64,000 nucleotides of DNA from Alcaligenes faecalis (GCF_005311025.1 NZ_CP031747.1:2974954-3038953), one strand, 5' to 3'; positions 52,045 through 61,642 are shown, numbered from the stretch's first letter. The notes: generated by a model not told the origin, from the sequence alone. Translations and numbers: made by a program.

Positions 52045-53546
52045 AGCTGGCTCGAGGATGGATCCGAATTAGAGGAGTTATGGGTGTTGGTCAGGGGCTC
52101 GGAGGGGTCCAGCCCACCGCCCAAGGCGCTATACATGGCAATCTGGCTGGCCAGGAGCGCGCGGCGCGTTTGCACCACTTGCTGCTCCACATCCAGCAAG
52201 TCACGCTGCGCATCCAGCACTTCCAGATAGGCAGCCGAACCGTTGTCGTAACGCATCTGCGCCAGACGGGCGCGCTCGGTCTGGGCGCTGCGGGCGACCA
52301 GCTGAACTTCCAACTGCTGGCTTAACCAGTGGCGTGTCGACAAGGCGTCCGACACTTCACGAAAGGCGGTTTGAATAGCTTTCTCGTATTCCGCAATGCG
52401 CATGTCGCGACGCACATAGGAGGCGTCCAGATTGGCGCTGCGGCGGCCACCATCAAAGATGGGCAGGGAGATGGTCGGAGCAAACATCCAGGCCTTGCTG
52501 CCGGAATCAAACAAACCATCCAGCTCGGCGCTGGCGGTGCCGAAATTGCCAGTCAAGGCAATACGGGGGAAGAAAGCGGCACGGGCAGCCCCAATATTGG
52601 CATTGGCGGCACGCAACTTGTGTTCAGCCGCAATAATGTCGGGACGCCAGACCATCAGGTCCGAAGGCAAACCGGGGGACAGCTCGGCCAACATGATGTT
52701 TTCATTCAAAGGCGCACCGGTTGGAGACACGCCCGGATCGGCCCCCAGAAGCTGTTGCAAGGCATGTAGTTGCACCGCACGTTGCTGTTCCAGCTGGGCC
52801 AGCATGGACTGAGCCTGCGTCAGCAAGGTTTGCACCTGCGTCACATCCAATTTGGACGTTGCGCCAACTTCATAACGACGGGAGAAAATGCGGTAAGACT
52901 CCTGACGAGTCTCTACACTTTTGCGGGCGATCTGCACGCGTTCGTCCAGCTCGCGCACCACAATATAGTTATTGGCCACTTGCGAGACCAAAGCGACATG
53001 CACGGCTTGTCGGCCTGCCTCGGTAGCCAGCCAGCCTTGCAAGGCAGCATCTTCCAGGCTACGTACGCGGCCCCATAAATCCAGCTCCCAACTGGTCAAA
53101 CCGACCTGGGCGCGGTAATCACCACCTGTCACCGCCTGGCCGCTGGGGTTCATGTCCCCAGGCACACGCGAGCGAGCAGCTTGCCCCCCTACGGTAAATT
53201 CAGGAAAGCGTTCGCTGCGCTGCAAATTCAGCATGGCACGGGCTTCGTCCACCCGTAAAACAGCCACGCGCATATCGCGGTTATTTTCCAGCGCAGTCTC
53301 AATGAGCTTGCTCAGAACCGGGTCTTTAAAGTATTCGCGCCAACCCAGATCACGCGCTCGCACCGCATTGGCCGGGCCTGCGGACAGGTCCGAGTAAGCC
53401 TGTGGAACGGGGGAAGCGGGCTGATCGTAATCGGGTGCCATCGAGGCACAACCCGCCAGGGTGACCAGCAAGGCAGCCAGCGCGAAATGAGGGCGACGCG
53501 CAGCGCTTCGGTGCTTGAGACTCAAATCGTAGGTCTGTGGGGCCAT
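52041..53546 (-). CDS. NodT/OprM-type outer-membrane efflux lipoprotein
   Basis: The 501-residue product has a lipobox, LAGCAS (Cys33), and two OEP repeats of alpha-barrel helices (for example RRYEVGATSKLDVTQVQTLL and MRYDNGSAAYLEVLDAQRDLL). It forms the trimeric outer-membrane channel of the tripartite exporter encoded by the next three genes. The C-terminus is Ser/Asn-rich (NTHNSSNSDPSSSQL). Confidence 0.9.
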   Translation of the reverse strand: MAPQTYDLSLKHRSAARRPHFALAALLVTLAGCASMAPDYDQPASPVPQAYSDLSAGPANAVRARDLGWREYFKDPVLSKLIETALENNRDMRVAVLRVDEARAMLNLQRSERFPEFTVGGQAARSRVPGDMNPSGQAVTGGDYRAQVGLTSWELDLWGRVRSLEDAALQGWLATEAGRQAVHVALVSQVANNYIVVRELDERVQIARKSVETRQESYRIFSRRYEVGATSKLDVTQVQTLLTQAQSMLAQLEQQRAVQLHALQQLLGADPGVSPTGAPLNENIMLAELSPGLPSDLMVWRPDIIAAEHKLRAANANIGAARAAFFPRIALTGNFGTASAELDGLFDSGSKAWMFAPTISLPIFDGGRRSANLDASYVRRDMRIAEYEKAIQTAFREVSDALSTRHWLSQQLEVQLVARSAQTERARLAQMRYDNGSAAYLEVLDAQRDLLDVEQQVVQTRRALLASQIAMYSALGGGLDPSEPLTNTHNSSNSDPSSSQL

Positions 53547-53599
53547 TGGAAAAAATGCCTAATGAGAAAAAGGGAACTGCCGTCAAGGCAAAACAGCAC

Positions 53600-53668
53600 G
53601 TCAGCGATGGGCTTTGCACCTATCGCCGACATCAAACAGAGCGACAAGCTCACCATTTAGCGAGCTTG
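53600..53668 (-). terminator. Two stem-loops between phaC and the exporter genes
   Basis: CAAGCTC (53645-53651) / GAGCTTG (53662-53668) and GTCAGCGAT (53600-53608) / ATCGCCGAC (53622-53630, one wobble) follow the phaC stop. On the minus strand the second stem is followed within a few bases by GTTTT, so partial termination is possible. Confidence 0.4.
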
Positions 53669-53682
53669 TATGAACTGACTGC

Positions 53683-55437
53683 TTACTTCACTAATACGTA
53701 TTGACCGGGAGCCGGGCCGATTGGAGCGTAGCCCTGTTTGGCGGCACCCATTTGCGGTGGTTTCACCTCCGCTCCCGAGCGCGCCTTGAGCCATTCCGTC
53801 CAGGCGGGCCACCAGGAGCCCTGATGCGAGGCGGCTTTTGCCTGCCAGTCGTCCACCAGAACAGGCGCAGTGCCTGCTGCGCGGGTCTGAATCTGATATT
53901 TGCGACGCGGATGGCCCGGTTCGCTGACAATCCCGGCGTTATGCCCACCTGTGGTCAAGACAAAGGTGATTTCGGCAGGCACCAGATAATGCAACTTGTA
54001 AACAGAGCGCCAGGGGGCAACGTGATCGGAAACAGTACCGACACAAAAAATAGGCAAATTAACTTGCGCCAGAGAAACGATACGGCCTTCAACCGGATAA
54101 CGGTTTTGACTTAAATCATTATTCAAATACATGCGGCGCAAATATTGCGAATGCATGGTCGCGGGCATACGCGTGGCGTCTGCATTCCAGGCCATTAAAT
54201 CGTTCAAGGGGCGGCGTTCCCCCAATAAATATTTATTAACCATGGGCGCCCACAATAAATCAGCGGAGCGCAGCATTTGAAAAGCGGCTTCCATCTGATT
54301 GGCGCGCAAATAGCCCTCGTCGGCCATCTGAGCTTCCAGCAGGCTGACCTGACTTTCGTCAATGAACAGGGACAAATCGCCCGGCTCGGAAAAGTCGGTT
54401 TGGGCCGCAAAGAACGTCAGGGACGCAAGCCTGTCGTCTCCATCGCGTGCCATGGCAGCCGCGGCAGTCGCCAGCAAGGTGCCGCCCAGGCAATAGCCGG
54501 TGGCGTGGATTTTCTGGCCGGGAACAATGGCGTTGACAGCATCCAGGCTGGCCTTCCAGCCCAGGCGAATGTAGTCGTCCATCCCGAAGGCATGATCTTC
54601 GGCAAGCGGGTTTTTCCAGGACAGGCAAAACACCGTGTGGCCTTGATCCACCAGGTATTTGATCAGGGAATTTTGTTCGGACAGATCCAGGATGTAGTAC
54701 TTCATGATCCAGGCCGGAACGATCAGCACAGGCTCTGGATGGACCTGCTTGGTAGAAGGCGTGTACTGGATCAGTTCCACCAGCTCGTTACGTAGTACCA
54801 CCTTGCCCGGCGTGGCCGCCACATCCTTGCCGACCACAAAATCTTCGGTGCCTACGGGCGGTTCACCCGCGAACTGGGCCTGCATATCCTGCTGCCAGTT
54901 CTCCAGGCCACGGCTGAAGTTATCCCCCTGTTCTGCAAGGGTTTTATCCCACACCAAGGGGTTGGTCCAGGCAAAGTTGCTGGGGCTGAGCATGTTCAAC
55001 CATTGCTCTGCACCAAAGGCAATCAGTTTTTGATGATGAGGCTCCACACCGGCTACGCCTTCCGTGGCACTTTGCCACCACTGCTGCTGCGCCTGATAGG
55101 TTTGTCGCAGCAAATTAAAAGGCCAACGATCCCAGGCGGGGTCCGAAAAGCGGCGGTCGGTATAGGCAGGCGCTGCAGCTTGCTCTGAGGTTTGCAAAGA
55201 CGACTGGGCCGATGCGGCCAGCTCCTCGCTCCATTCACGAAATAGCTGTTCCCATTGGCTTTGCGCCAACTGCCGCAACTGTTCTTGTTTGCCAGGGCTA
55301 AGGGCCAGATGACGTATCCAGTCCATCCAGGCAAGAAACTGCGATTCGGGGGAGATGGAACTCCAGATACGAGCCCAGGCGGCTCGTGCGGATGCGTCTA
55401 ACTGCTCAGTCTGATCAAGGGACTGCCTGCTAACCAT
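53683..55437 (-). CDS. phaC: Class I poly(3-hydroxyalkanoate) synthase
   Basis: The 584-residue product is close to Cupriavidus PhaC (589). The catalytic nucleophile is Cys316 in the lipase-like box GYCLGG, with Asp in GTVSDHVAPW and His in TGGHNAGIV. The N-terminal domain includes the WPFNLLRQTYQ segment. It polymerises (R)-3-hydroxyacyl-CoA into PHA on granules. The ATG at 55437 has GGAG with good spacing; the GTG at 55443 does not. It is the first gene of the minus-strand run and is divergent from tetR. Confidence 0.94.
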   Translation of the reverse strand: MVSRQSLDQTEQLDASARAAWARIWSSISPESQFLAWMDWIRHLALSPGKQEQLRQLAQSQWEQLFREWSEELAASAQSSLQTSEQAAAPAYTDRRFSDPAWDRWPFNLLRQTYQAQQQWWQSATEGVAGVEPHHQKLIAFGAEQWLNMLSPSNFAWTNPLVWDKTLAEQGDNFSRGLENWQQDMQAQFAGEPPVGTEDFVVGKDVAATPGKVVLRNELVELIQYTPSTKQVHPEPVLIVPAWIMKYYILDLSEQNSLIKYLVDQGHTVFCLSWKNPLAEDHAFGMDDYIRLGWKASLDAVNAIVPGQKIHATGYCLGGTLLATAAAAMARDGDDRLASLTFFAAQTDFSEPGDLSLFIDESQVSLLEAQMADEGYLRANQMEAAFQMLRSADLLWAPMVNKYLLGERRPLNDLMAWNADATRMPATMHSQYLRRMYLNNDLSQNRYPVEGRIVSLAQVNLPIFCVGTVSDHVAPWRSVYKLHYLVPAEITFVLTTGGHNAGIVSEPGHPRRKYQIQTRAAGTAPVLVDDWQAKAASHQGSWWPAWTEWLKARSGAEVKPPQMGAAKQGYAPIGPAPGQYVLVK

Positions 55438-55902
55438 TGCCACTCCGCAAAAAGTACATACAAAAAGCAGATACGACTGCTTAGTCTTTTTAATAATACA
55501 CCAGTTTACATCTAAACTTTTTGTATGCAGGCCTTTTAATAAAGAGCCATAAAAAACCTTTGCGTTAGATCAAGTTCATGGCAGATAAAAAACGACCAGC
55601 CTCAGCCACATTTGTTGTTATACCGTGCCTGTTATGGAATAGGGAAATAAAAACAAGTGAAAAAACAAATAAAGCCTCACTAAAAAACTCAGGCTTTTAA
55701 AAAAAACAAAGGCGATGCAATCCAGTGAAACAAGCGGTAACCCAGACTCATGGCACAACTATTATTTCCACAGCAATGTGACAAAACAAGCACAGCCCCT
55801 CGTCAAGCCCTCAAGCCGCAGCCAGGCTGGCTTGCCATCGGCCTGGGACAAGTGGCCTGATATACTGCAAGCCCCATATCTTGCCCATCCCCACAGGATG
55901 AC
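55438..55902. promoter_or_regulatory. 465-bp AT-rich divergent regulatory region of phaC and tetR
   Basis: No gene was found. AGTTTA-CATC-TAAACT (55503-55518) is a perfect 6-4-6 palindrome about 65 bp upstream of phaC and a candidate TetR operator. An extended -10 (TGATATACT, 55858-55866) lies 37 bp before the tetR ATG. The region between about 55440 and 55710 is strikingly AT-rich compared with its flanks. Confidence 0.5.
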
Positions 55903-56568
55903 ATGACAGACACGCACCAAAATAAACCTCCTAAAAACGAAAGCACAAACAAGCGACGTTACTTACCGTCAGCTGAGCGCAAACGCGAAATCCTGAAAGC
56001 CGCTTTTGAAGAGTTTTCTCATCGGGGATTTCTGGGTACTTCGCTGGAGCGCATCGCCGCGCGCGCCGGGATATCCAAGTCCGGCATCTACGCGCACTAC
56101 AGCAGCAAAGATGAAGTGTTCGAGGACATGCTCCACAGCACTCTGCTGCCGCCTGATGGCAATACCTTTGAGTTATCCGATACCTCCGAGGCAGACACCC
56201 TGTCCTGTATCGTGGATGAGTACCTGCACCAGTTGTATGAACGCCTGTCCAACCCGGACGTGCAAGCCATGTTCAGGCTTTTGATGACAGAAAGTGGCCG
56301 CGTGCCGGATCTGGCCCATTACTGGGGCAAACAGCTCCTGAGCCAGAACTACACCGCCAATCAGGCGTTTTTTGAACTGGGCATCCAGCGAGGTCTCATC
56401 CGCCCCGACGTCAGTTCCTCCGACTACATCCTGGCCGCCTCTCCCTCCCTGATGTGGCTGATGGTTTTGCTGGTTCTGGGACCACAGAACTCGCCCGTGC
56501 CCTTTGAAGAAGTACACCAGTTGCACAAGCGCTTGCTGATAGAGTGCCTGCAACCTGCATCGGCCTAA
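55903..56568 (+). CDS. TetR/AcrR-family regulator
   Basis: The 221-residue product has a basic N-terminal tail and a TetR HTH at about 25-70 (ILKAAFEEFSHRGFLGTSLERIAARAGISKSGIYAHYSSKDEVFEDM in part). A helical ligand/dimer domain of the AcrR C-terminal type follows. It is divergent from phaC, so it may control PHA synthesis and/or the exporter in that run; TetR regulators next to efflux genes are common. Confidence 0.87.
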   Translation: MTDTHQNKPPKNESTNKRRYLPSAERKREILKAAFEEFSHRGFLGTSLERIAARAGISKSGIYAHYSSKDEVFEDMLHSTLLPPDGNTFELSDTSEADTLSCIVDEYLHQLYERLSNPDVQAMFRLLMTESGRVPDLAHYWGKQLLSQNYTANQAFFELGIQRGLIRPDVSSSDYILAASPSLMWLMVLLVLGPQNSPVPFEEVHQLHKRLLIECLQPASA

Positions 56569-56780
56569 GGGCTGCTCATCAAGAACGAGCCAAACAAGTT
56601 CGTTTGCTTTGGCAAGCGGGCTTGTTTGAGCCTCTGCAAGCCCCCTACCCCTTTTTTGTGCCATAAGCCTCATCAAGGCAGACGTATAAGCGCGTCTGAT
56701 GCACACGCTACACTTGCGGGCAACAACCATTCCATCGAACCGCAACTGACCGTACAATAGTCGGTTGCAGTCCATTTCCA

Positions 56781-56811
56781 ATGGGTTCCCTCACCCCATC
56801 CACCAAAAAGG
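56781..56811 (+). promoter_or_regulatory. Candidate preQ1-I riboswitch controlling yhhQ-queC
   Basis: P1 is ATGGG (56781-56785) with CCCAT (56795-56799), loop UUCCCUCAC, then a C/A-rich tail ending AAAAAGG (56805-56811). The pattern GGGUUC...CACCC...AAAAA and its ~31-nt size follow the preQ1 class I aptamer. The final AGG can pair with CCU of the loop as the pseudoknot and is also the ribosome site 7 nt before the ATG at 56819, implying translational control. A promoter with TACAAT at 56753-56758 would give a leader of about 55 nt. Upstream stems CAAACAAG/CTTGTTTG (56591-56628) and CAGACG/CGTCTG (56679-56698) lie before it. Confidence 0.6.
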
Positions 56812-56818
56812 TCCAGAC

Positions 56819-57493
56819 ATGACTCTGCCTACCGTGCCGTCTTCACGGCTGTCGTTCTACGTGCGACTTCTGATTGCCTTTCACATTTTTATTGTGATTG
56901 CCAGCAATTATCTGGTTCAACTTCCTATTGAACTATTCGGCTTTCATAGCACCTGGGGAGCCTTCAGCTTTCCCTTTGTTTTTCTGGCTACCGACCTGAC
57001 CGTCCGCTTGATGGGCAAGTCCGAAGCGCGCCGCGTGATTACCCGCGCGATGTTTCCAGCCCTGATCGCCTCTTATGTGGTCTCGGTGCTTTTTAATGAA
57101 GGCCAGTTCAACGGCTTGCAAGCACTGGGCGAATTCAACAGCTTTGTGTTCCGTATTGCCTTGGCCAGCTTTGCCGCTTATGTATTAGGGCAACTGCTGG
57201 ATGTACAGGTCTTTGATCGCATCCGTCGCGACTACAAACAATGGTGGCTTGCTCCAGCGGCCGCCTCGATCTTTGGGCAGGCACTGGATACCTTGGCCTT
57301 TTTCGGCATCGCTTTCTGGCACAGCAGCAATCCCTTCATGGCCGAACACTGGGGCGAGATCGCCGTCGTCGATTACGTCATCAAACTGGGCGTCAGCCTG
57401 CTGCTGTTTGTACCCATGTATGGCGTACTGCTCAATTCCCTGATCAGCACCATGAAGCGCCGCGCCCTGAGCACCGCACAGGTCAAAGCATGA
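56819..57493 (+). CDS. yhhQ: Queuosine precursor transporter (YhhQ/QueT-like VUT family)
   Basis: The 224-residue integral membrane protein has about six helices and the family features [16 protein letters not shown] and [16 protein letters not shown]. YhhQ imports preQ0/preQ1 in E. coli. It overlaps queC by 4 bp (ATGA). The start at 56819 sits just after the putative riboswitch. Confidence 0.9.
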   Translation: MTLPTVPSSRLSFYVRLLIAFHIFIVIASNYLVQLPIELFGFHSTWGAFSFPFVFLATDLTVRLMGKSEARRVITRAMFPALIASYVVSVLFNEGQFNGLQALGEFNSFVFRIALASFAAYVLGQLLDVQVFDRIRRDYKQWWLAPAAASIFGQALDTLAFFGIAFWHSSNPFMAEHWGEIAVVDYVIKLGVSLLLFVPMYGVLLNSLISTMKRRALSTAQVKA

Positions 57494-58203
57494 AGCCGCA
57501 CACTCCCCGCCGCCGGGCACTGGTTCTCTTTTCGGGCGGACAGGATTCAGCCACCTGTCTGGCCTGGGCTTTGGACCGCTTTGCCTTTGTAGAAACCGTG
57601 GGCTTTGACTACGGCCAACGCAACCATGCGGAATTGCAGTGTCGACAAACACTAAGAGACAAGCTTTACCAGCAGTTCCCGCACTGGGCAGAGCGCCTGG
57701 GGCAAGACCATGTGCTCGATGCCAGCGTCCTGGCTCAGATAGGCGGCAGCGCCATGACTGAATCCATGACTATCGCCATGCAGGAAGATGGTCTGCCCAA
57801 TACCTTTGTGCCGGGTCGAAACCTGCTGTTCTTTACCCTGGCTGGCGCCCTGGCCTACCGTCGGGGACTGGATACGCTGGTTGGCGGTATGTCCGAAACT
57901 GATTACTCGGGCTACCCGGACTGCCGCGACAACACGCTGAAAGCACTGCAGGTGGCATTAAGCCTGGGGATCGAGCGCCCACTGACCGTGGAAACACCAC
58001 TGATGTGGCTGGATAAAGCAGATACCTGGGAGCTGGCCCACCAGTTGGGCTCGGATGCTTTAGTGAAGCTAATTCAGGAAGACAGCCATACCTGCTACCA
58101 GAACGAGCGGGAAACCCTGCATGACTGGGGATATGGCTGCGGGCAATGCCCGGCTTGTGAGCTGCGGGCGAAGGGGTATGGAGATTGGAAGCTGTGGGGC
58201 TAA
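57490..58203 (+). CDS. queC: 7-cyano-7-deazaguanine (preQ0) synthase
   Basis: The 237-residue product has the N-terminal PP-loop SGGQDS (15-20) for ATP and a C-terminal zinc site of four Cys ([18 protein letters not shown]). QueC converts 7-carboxy-7-deazaguanine to preQ0 with ammonia and ATP. It is translationally coupled to yhhQ. Pairing uptake with synthesis under one riboswitch makes sense. Confidence 0.93.
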   Translation: MKPHTPRRRALVLFSGGQDSATCLAWALDRFAFVETVGFDYGQRNHAELQCRQTLRDKLYQQFPHWAERLGQDHVLDASVLAQIGGSAMTESMTIAMQEDGLPNTFVPGRNLLFFTLAGALAYRRGLDTLVGGMSETDYSGYPDCRDNTLKALQVALSLGIERPLTVETPLMWLDKADTWELAHQLGSDALVKLIQEDSHTCYQNERETLHDWGYGCGQCPACELRAKGYGDWKLWG

Positions 58204-58231
58204 GCCCCCAATTCCCTACCCCAGAAACCAA

Positions 58232-59017
58232 CTACGGCTTATTGACCAACTTGTGTACTCGAGAAGCGGTTGAAAAAGATGAAAGTTCAATTTTAAAAAC
58301 AATTAAAAAATAAAGAAAAACAAAAAAAGAAAAAACTCCAAAATATTTCTGAGCAGCCATCCCTGAGCGAAAACTCTTCAAATAACTCTCACTACCCATA
58401 TTCATACACATATAATCAATTTCATCCGGACTCAACGGTAAATCCGCCCCTTTAAAACCACCAAAGCAATCTTTTTTCCGAAGAACCCAATCCTGCTCAT
58501 TTGTTAGCGGAAATGCACTGAAGTAATCTTCACCTTGCCATGCCCAGACTTTACTTTCTTTAAATTGCACCAGAACCCTGGAGCTTAATGAAAAGCCAAC
58601 TGACATAATGAGCAGCATAAGCACTAATAAAGCGGCTCCAAAAACACCTCCCCCATAGCACTTCGTCGGCTCCGTGACCTCTTGCTTATCCCAATCTACC
58701 CACTTGCCAGCTTTACCTAATTCTCGTAAAGAGACAGACAAGCGCTTGGACCACCGCACAGCCCTTTGTACCGAATCAATAGACTGCACACCTTTCACGC
58801 CAAACATCAACTTAAACCGTTCTACATCCAAATTGTCTCTACGTTCCTTTTCCAAAAAATCATGATAATAATTTTCTTTATTAAAAAATGACCATAAATA
58901 ATCCATAAGAACGAAATGGGCACCTTTTAACTTAAAAATCAAATATCCTAAAAAAGCCACCGTGAAGTAAAAACCAACCAAGATACGACCACTCAAGTCC
59001 ACAGCGATTTCAATCAT
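58232..59017 (-). CDS. Hypothetical AT-rich membrane protein
   Basis: I do not recognise this 261-residue protein. It has predicted TM segments near 13-30, 127-147 and 228-245, with a charged cytosolic stretch at about 45-115 and an extracytoplasmic part with three Cys. It is clearly AT-richer than neighbouring genes, with many Lys, Phe and Asn-type codons. Its ATG directly abuts the T-run of the glyA terminator, leaving no room for a normal leader or ribosome site. It may start later or be poorly expressed. Likely acquired DNA. Confidence 0.6.
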   Translation of the reverse strand: MIEIAVDLSGRILVGFYFTVAFLGYLIFKLKGAHFVLMDYLWSFFNKENYYHDFLEKERRDNLDVERFKLMFGVKGVQSIDSVQRAVRWSKRLSVSLRELGKAGKWVDWDKQEVTEPTKCYGGGVFGAALLVLMLLIMSVGFSLSSRVLVQFKESKVWAWQGEDYFSAFPLTNEQDWVLRKKDCFGGFKGADLPLSPDEIDYMCMNMGSESYLKSFRSGMAAQKYFGVFSFFVFLYFLIVFKIELSSFSTASRVHKLVNKP

Positions 59018-59047
59018 AAAAAAAACCCAACCACCAAAGCGGCTGGG
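59018..59047 (-). terminator. Terminator of glyA
   Basis: On the minus strand, CCCAGCC (59041-59047 complement) pairs with GGTTGGG (59026-59032 complement, one wobble), followed by eight T. The T-run ends at the ATG of the next gene. Confidence 0.82.
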
Positions 59048-59070
59048 CTCCTATAAAAAAATTAATCAAA

Positions 59071-60360
59071 TCAAAGCTGCGCTGGCTCCGTCTGCACCTG
59101 ATACACCGGATAGCTTCGGCACAGACTCACAATTTTTTCGCGGATCTCGTGCTTGACCTTATCTAGAGTGCCAGCCTCATAAGCATCAAGCACATCACAC
59201 AAGTAATGCGCCAGCTGCTCGCAGTCCTCCACCGTAAAGCCACGTGTCGTTACAGCCGGCGTTCCGATACGAATACCCGAGGCCACCATGGGCGAACGGG
59301 GATCATTGGGCACCGAGTTCTTGTTCACGGTGATATAGGCATCTGCCAAGGCATCGCTGGCCTCTTGCCCGGTGTAGGGCTTGGTCGACAAGTTGATCAG
59401 CATCATGTGGTTATCCGTCCCGCCTGACACGATGTTGTGACCACGCTGCATCAGTACCGCCGCCATGGCGCGAGCATTACGCACCACGTTTTGCTGATAG
59501 GTACGGAATTCCGGCTGCAAAGCCTCTTTGAAAGCAATGGCTTTGGCCGCAATCAAGTGCATCAAGGGACCGCCTTGCACGCCTGGGAATACAGCGGAAT
59601 TCAGGCGTTTGTAGAAATCTTCGCTTTGCCCTTTAGCCATAATCACGCCACCACGTGGACCGCGCAGAGTTTTGTGCGTTGTGCTGGTGACCACATGGGC
59701 GTGTGGCAAGGGGCTGGGGTACTCACCCGCCGCCACCAGACCAGCTACGTGGGCCATATCCACCCAGAACCAGGCACCGACCTTGTCGGCAATCTGGCGC
59801 ATACGCGCCCAATCCTTCACACGCGAATAGGCGGAGAAACCACCAATCAGCATTTTGGGCTTGGTCTCGATAGCAATGCGCTCCATTTCGTCGTAATCGA
59901 TCAGCCCGGTTTGGGTATCAACGCCGTAAGGAACAATGTTGTAAAGACGCCCGGAAATATTGATGGGGTTACCGTGGGTCAGGTGACCACCCTGAGCCAG
60001 GTTCATCCCCATCACCGTATCGCCCGGTTTGAGCAAAGCCAGGAACACAGCAGTATTAGCCTGCGCTCCAGCATGAGGCTGTACGTTGGCGTAATCACAA
60101 TCGAACACCGCTTTCAGACGCTCGATAGCCAGACGTTCGGCTACATCTACAAATTCACAACCGGCGTAGTAACGCTTGTCCGGGTAACCCTCGGCGTATT
60201 TGTTAGTAAACACGGAGTTCTGAACCTGCATCACCAAAGGGCTGGCGTAGTTTTCCGAGGCAATCAGTTCTACGTGATCTTCCTGACGGCTTTCTTCGCC
60301 CTGAATGGCCTGAGCCAATTCCTTGTCGAATTCAGCCAGGCTGAGTGTGTTGTCGTACAT
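59071..60360 (-). CDS. glyA: Serine hydroxymethyltransferase
   Basis: The 429-residue product has all the usual SHMT residues: [11 protein letters not shown], the PLP lysine Lys230 in [27 protein letters not shown] and the carboxylate-binding Arg in [13 protein letters not shown]. It interconverts serine and glycine with tetrahydrofolate. TTAAGGAAAA precedes the ATG. It sits downstream of serC, and both are serine-pathway PLP enzymes. A divergent homologue lies at the window end. Confidence 0.93.
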   Translation of the reverse strand: MYDNTLSLAEFDKELAQAIQGEESRQEDHVELIASENYASPLVMQVQNSVFTNKYAEGYPDKRYYAGCEFVDVAERLAIERLKAVFDCDYANVQPHAGAQANTAVFLALLKPGDTVMGMNLAQGGHLTHGNPINISGRLYNIVPYGVDTQTGLIDYDEMERIAIETKPKMLIGGFSAYSRVKDWARMRQIADKVGAWFWVDMAHVAGLVAAGEYPSPLPHAHVVTSTTHKTLRGPRGGVIMAKGQSEDFYKRLNSAVFPGVQGGPLMHLIAAKAIAFKEALQPEFRTYQQNVVRNARAMAAVLMQRGHNIVSGGTDNHMMLINLSTKPYTGQEASDALADAYITVNKNSVPNDPRSPMVASGIRIGTPAVTTRGFTVEDCEQLAHYLCDVLDAYEAGTLDKVKHEIREKIVSLCRSYPVYQVQTEPAQL

Positions 60361-60433
60361 CGCTTTTCCTTAAAAAAATTTCTACCCTCGTCGCGGCTAC
60401 TTGCTCGGCCGCCTTGCAAAGCAGGCGCACGCC

Positions 60434-61516
60434 CTAACCGTGCGTGCGCTTGAACTCGCGCATGAACTCTCCCAGCGCCTGTACCGCATCCAAGGTGACG
60501 GCGTTGTAGATGCTGGCGCGCAAGCCCCCCGTTGACTGATGGCCCTTCAAGCCGTGAAAACCATTCTTTTGCGCTTCTTCAACAAATAAAATATCTAAAT
60601 CAGTTTCAGCAATATGAAATGGGACATTATTGATGGATCGATAGTCAGGCAAAACATTGTTGATATAGAAACCATCACTGCTATCAATAAGCTCATAGAG
60701 CAGCTGCGATTTTTTCTTATTTATTTTGTGCAATACTTCTATTCCACCAACACGCTCTATCCATTCCAGCATCAAACCCAGCACATACCAGGAAAAGGTT
60801 GACGGTGTATTTAATAGCGATTGCTTTTTTGCTTGAATGGAAAAATCCAAAGCTTGTGGCGTATTTGCCAAAGGCCTGTCTAAAATAGCAGGATTAAGTA
60901 ATACCAGCGTAACACCGGCAATTCCCATATTTTTCTGGGCCGAGGCATAAATCAAATCGTGAGCCGAGACATCAATCGGTTTTGACATCAAGCTGGAGCA
61001 AGCATCACACACCAAGGGAATAGGTGAAACAGGTGGTTTTGAAAATTGCAAGCCCTGTGCAGTTTCGTTCTCTGTGTAATGCAAGTACGCTGCATCCCGA
61101 TTAATATTAGATTCATTAATCTCGGGAATACGATCAAATCCAGTTTCATAAGAACTGGCTACGATTTCGACATTCCCATATTGCTTGGCGGCATTAGCCG
61201 CCTGTTCCGACCATAAACCCGTATGTATATAGTCCGCTGTGTTTGCTTGATGAAGCAAGTTCATCGGTATTTGAGAAAACTGCAGGTACGACCCTCCTTG
61301 CAGGAGCAAGACGTGATAGTCCGTTGGCACGGCCAGAACACGACGCACAGCGGCGTCGGTACGATGGGCAAAATCCATGAAAGGCTGGGAACGATGGCTG
61401 ATTTCCATCACGGACACCCCTGTGCCCGCAAAATCAAGCAGCTCATCACGTATTTGCAATAGAACATCCATTGGCAAGGCGCTGGGCCCTGCGCTGAAAT
61501 TAAAGGGTCGGGACAT
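60434..61516 (-). CDS. serC: Phosphoserine aminotransferase
   Basis: The 360-residue PLP enzyme has FNFSAGPSALP at the start, MEISHRSQPF, LLQGGSYLQF and PLP lysine Lys195 in YASAQKNMGIAG. It serves serine synthesis and, in the DXP-dependent route, pyridoxal phosphate synthesis. The ATG at 61516 begins the family-conserved sequence; the upstream TTG is not used. The gene is a compositional mosaic: the central ~700 bp (about 60555-61250) is clearly AT-rich while both ends are GC-rich like the neighbours. Some active-site context also differs from the norm (CDACSS for ADMSS). Confidence 0.9.
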   Translation of the reverse strand: MSRPFNFSAGPSALPMDVLLQIRDELLDFAGTGVSVMEISHRSQPFMDFAHRTDAAVRRVLAVPTDYHVLLLQGGSYLQFSQIPMNLLHQANTADYIHTGLWSEQAANAAKQYGNVEIVASSYETGFDRIPEINESNINRDAAYLHYTENETAQGLQFSKPPVSPIPLVCDACSSLMSKPIDVSAHDLIYASAQKNMGIAGVTLVLLNPAILDRPLANTPQALDFSIQAKKQSLLNTPSTFSWYVLGLMLEWIERVGGIEVLHKINKKKSQLLYELIDSSDGFYINNVLPDYRSINNVPFHIAETDLDILFVEEAQKNGFHGLKGHQSTGGLRASIYNAVTLDAVQALGEFMREFKRTHG

Positions 61517-61596
61517 ACTTGCTGAGATCCTGTACAAACCTGAACGCCGGAACAGGCCCCCCCTATTTCGGCAATGACAATCAAGTCTACGAGCAC

Positions 61597-61620
61597 AATG
61601 GTCTGACTAGTCAGACCATT
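61597..61620. promoter_or_regulatory. Perfect 24-bp palindrome between serC and the MocR gene
   Basis: The half-site AATGGTCTGACT is followed immediately by its reverse complement. GGTCTGAC-type palindromes suit GntR/MocR winged helices. It lies 22 bp before the regulator's ATG and 80 bp before serC, so it could autoregulate the regulator and control serC. Confidence 0.75.
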
Positions 61621-61642
61621 AATATTCTCTGGAGCAGACCGC

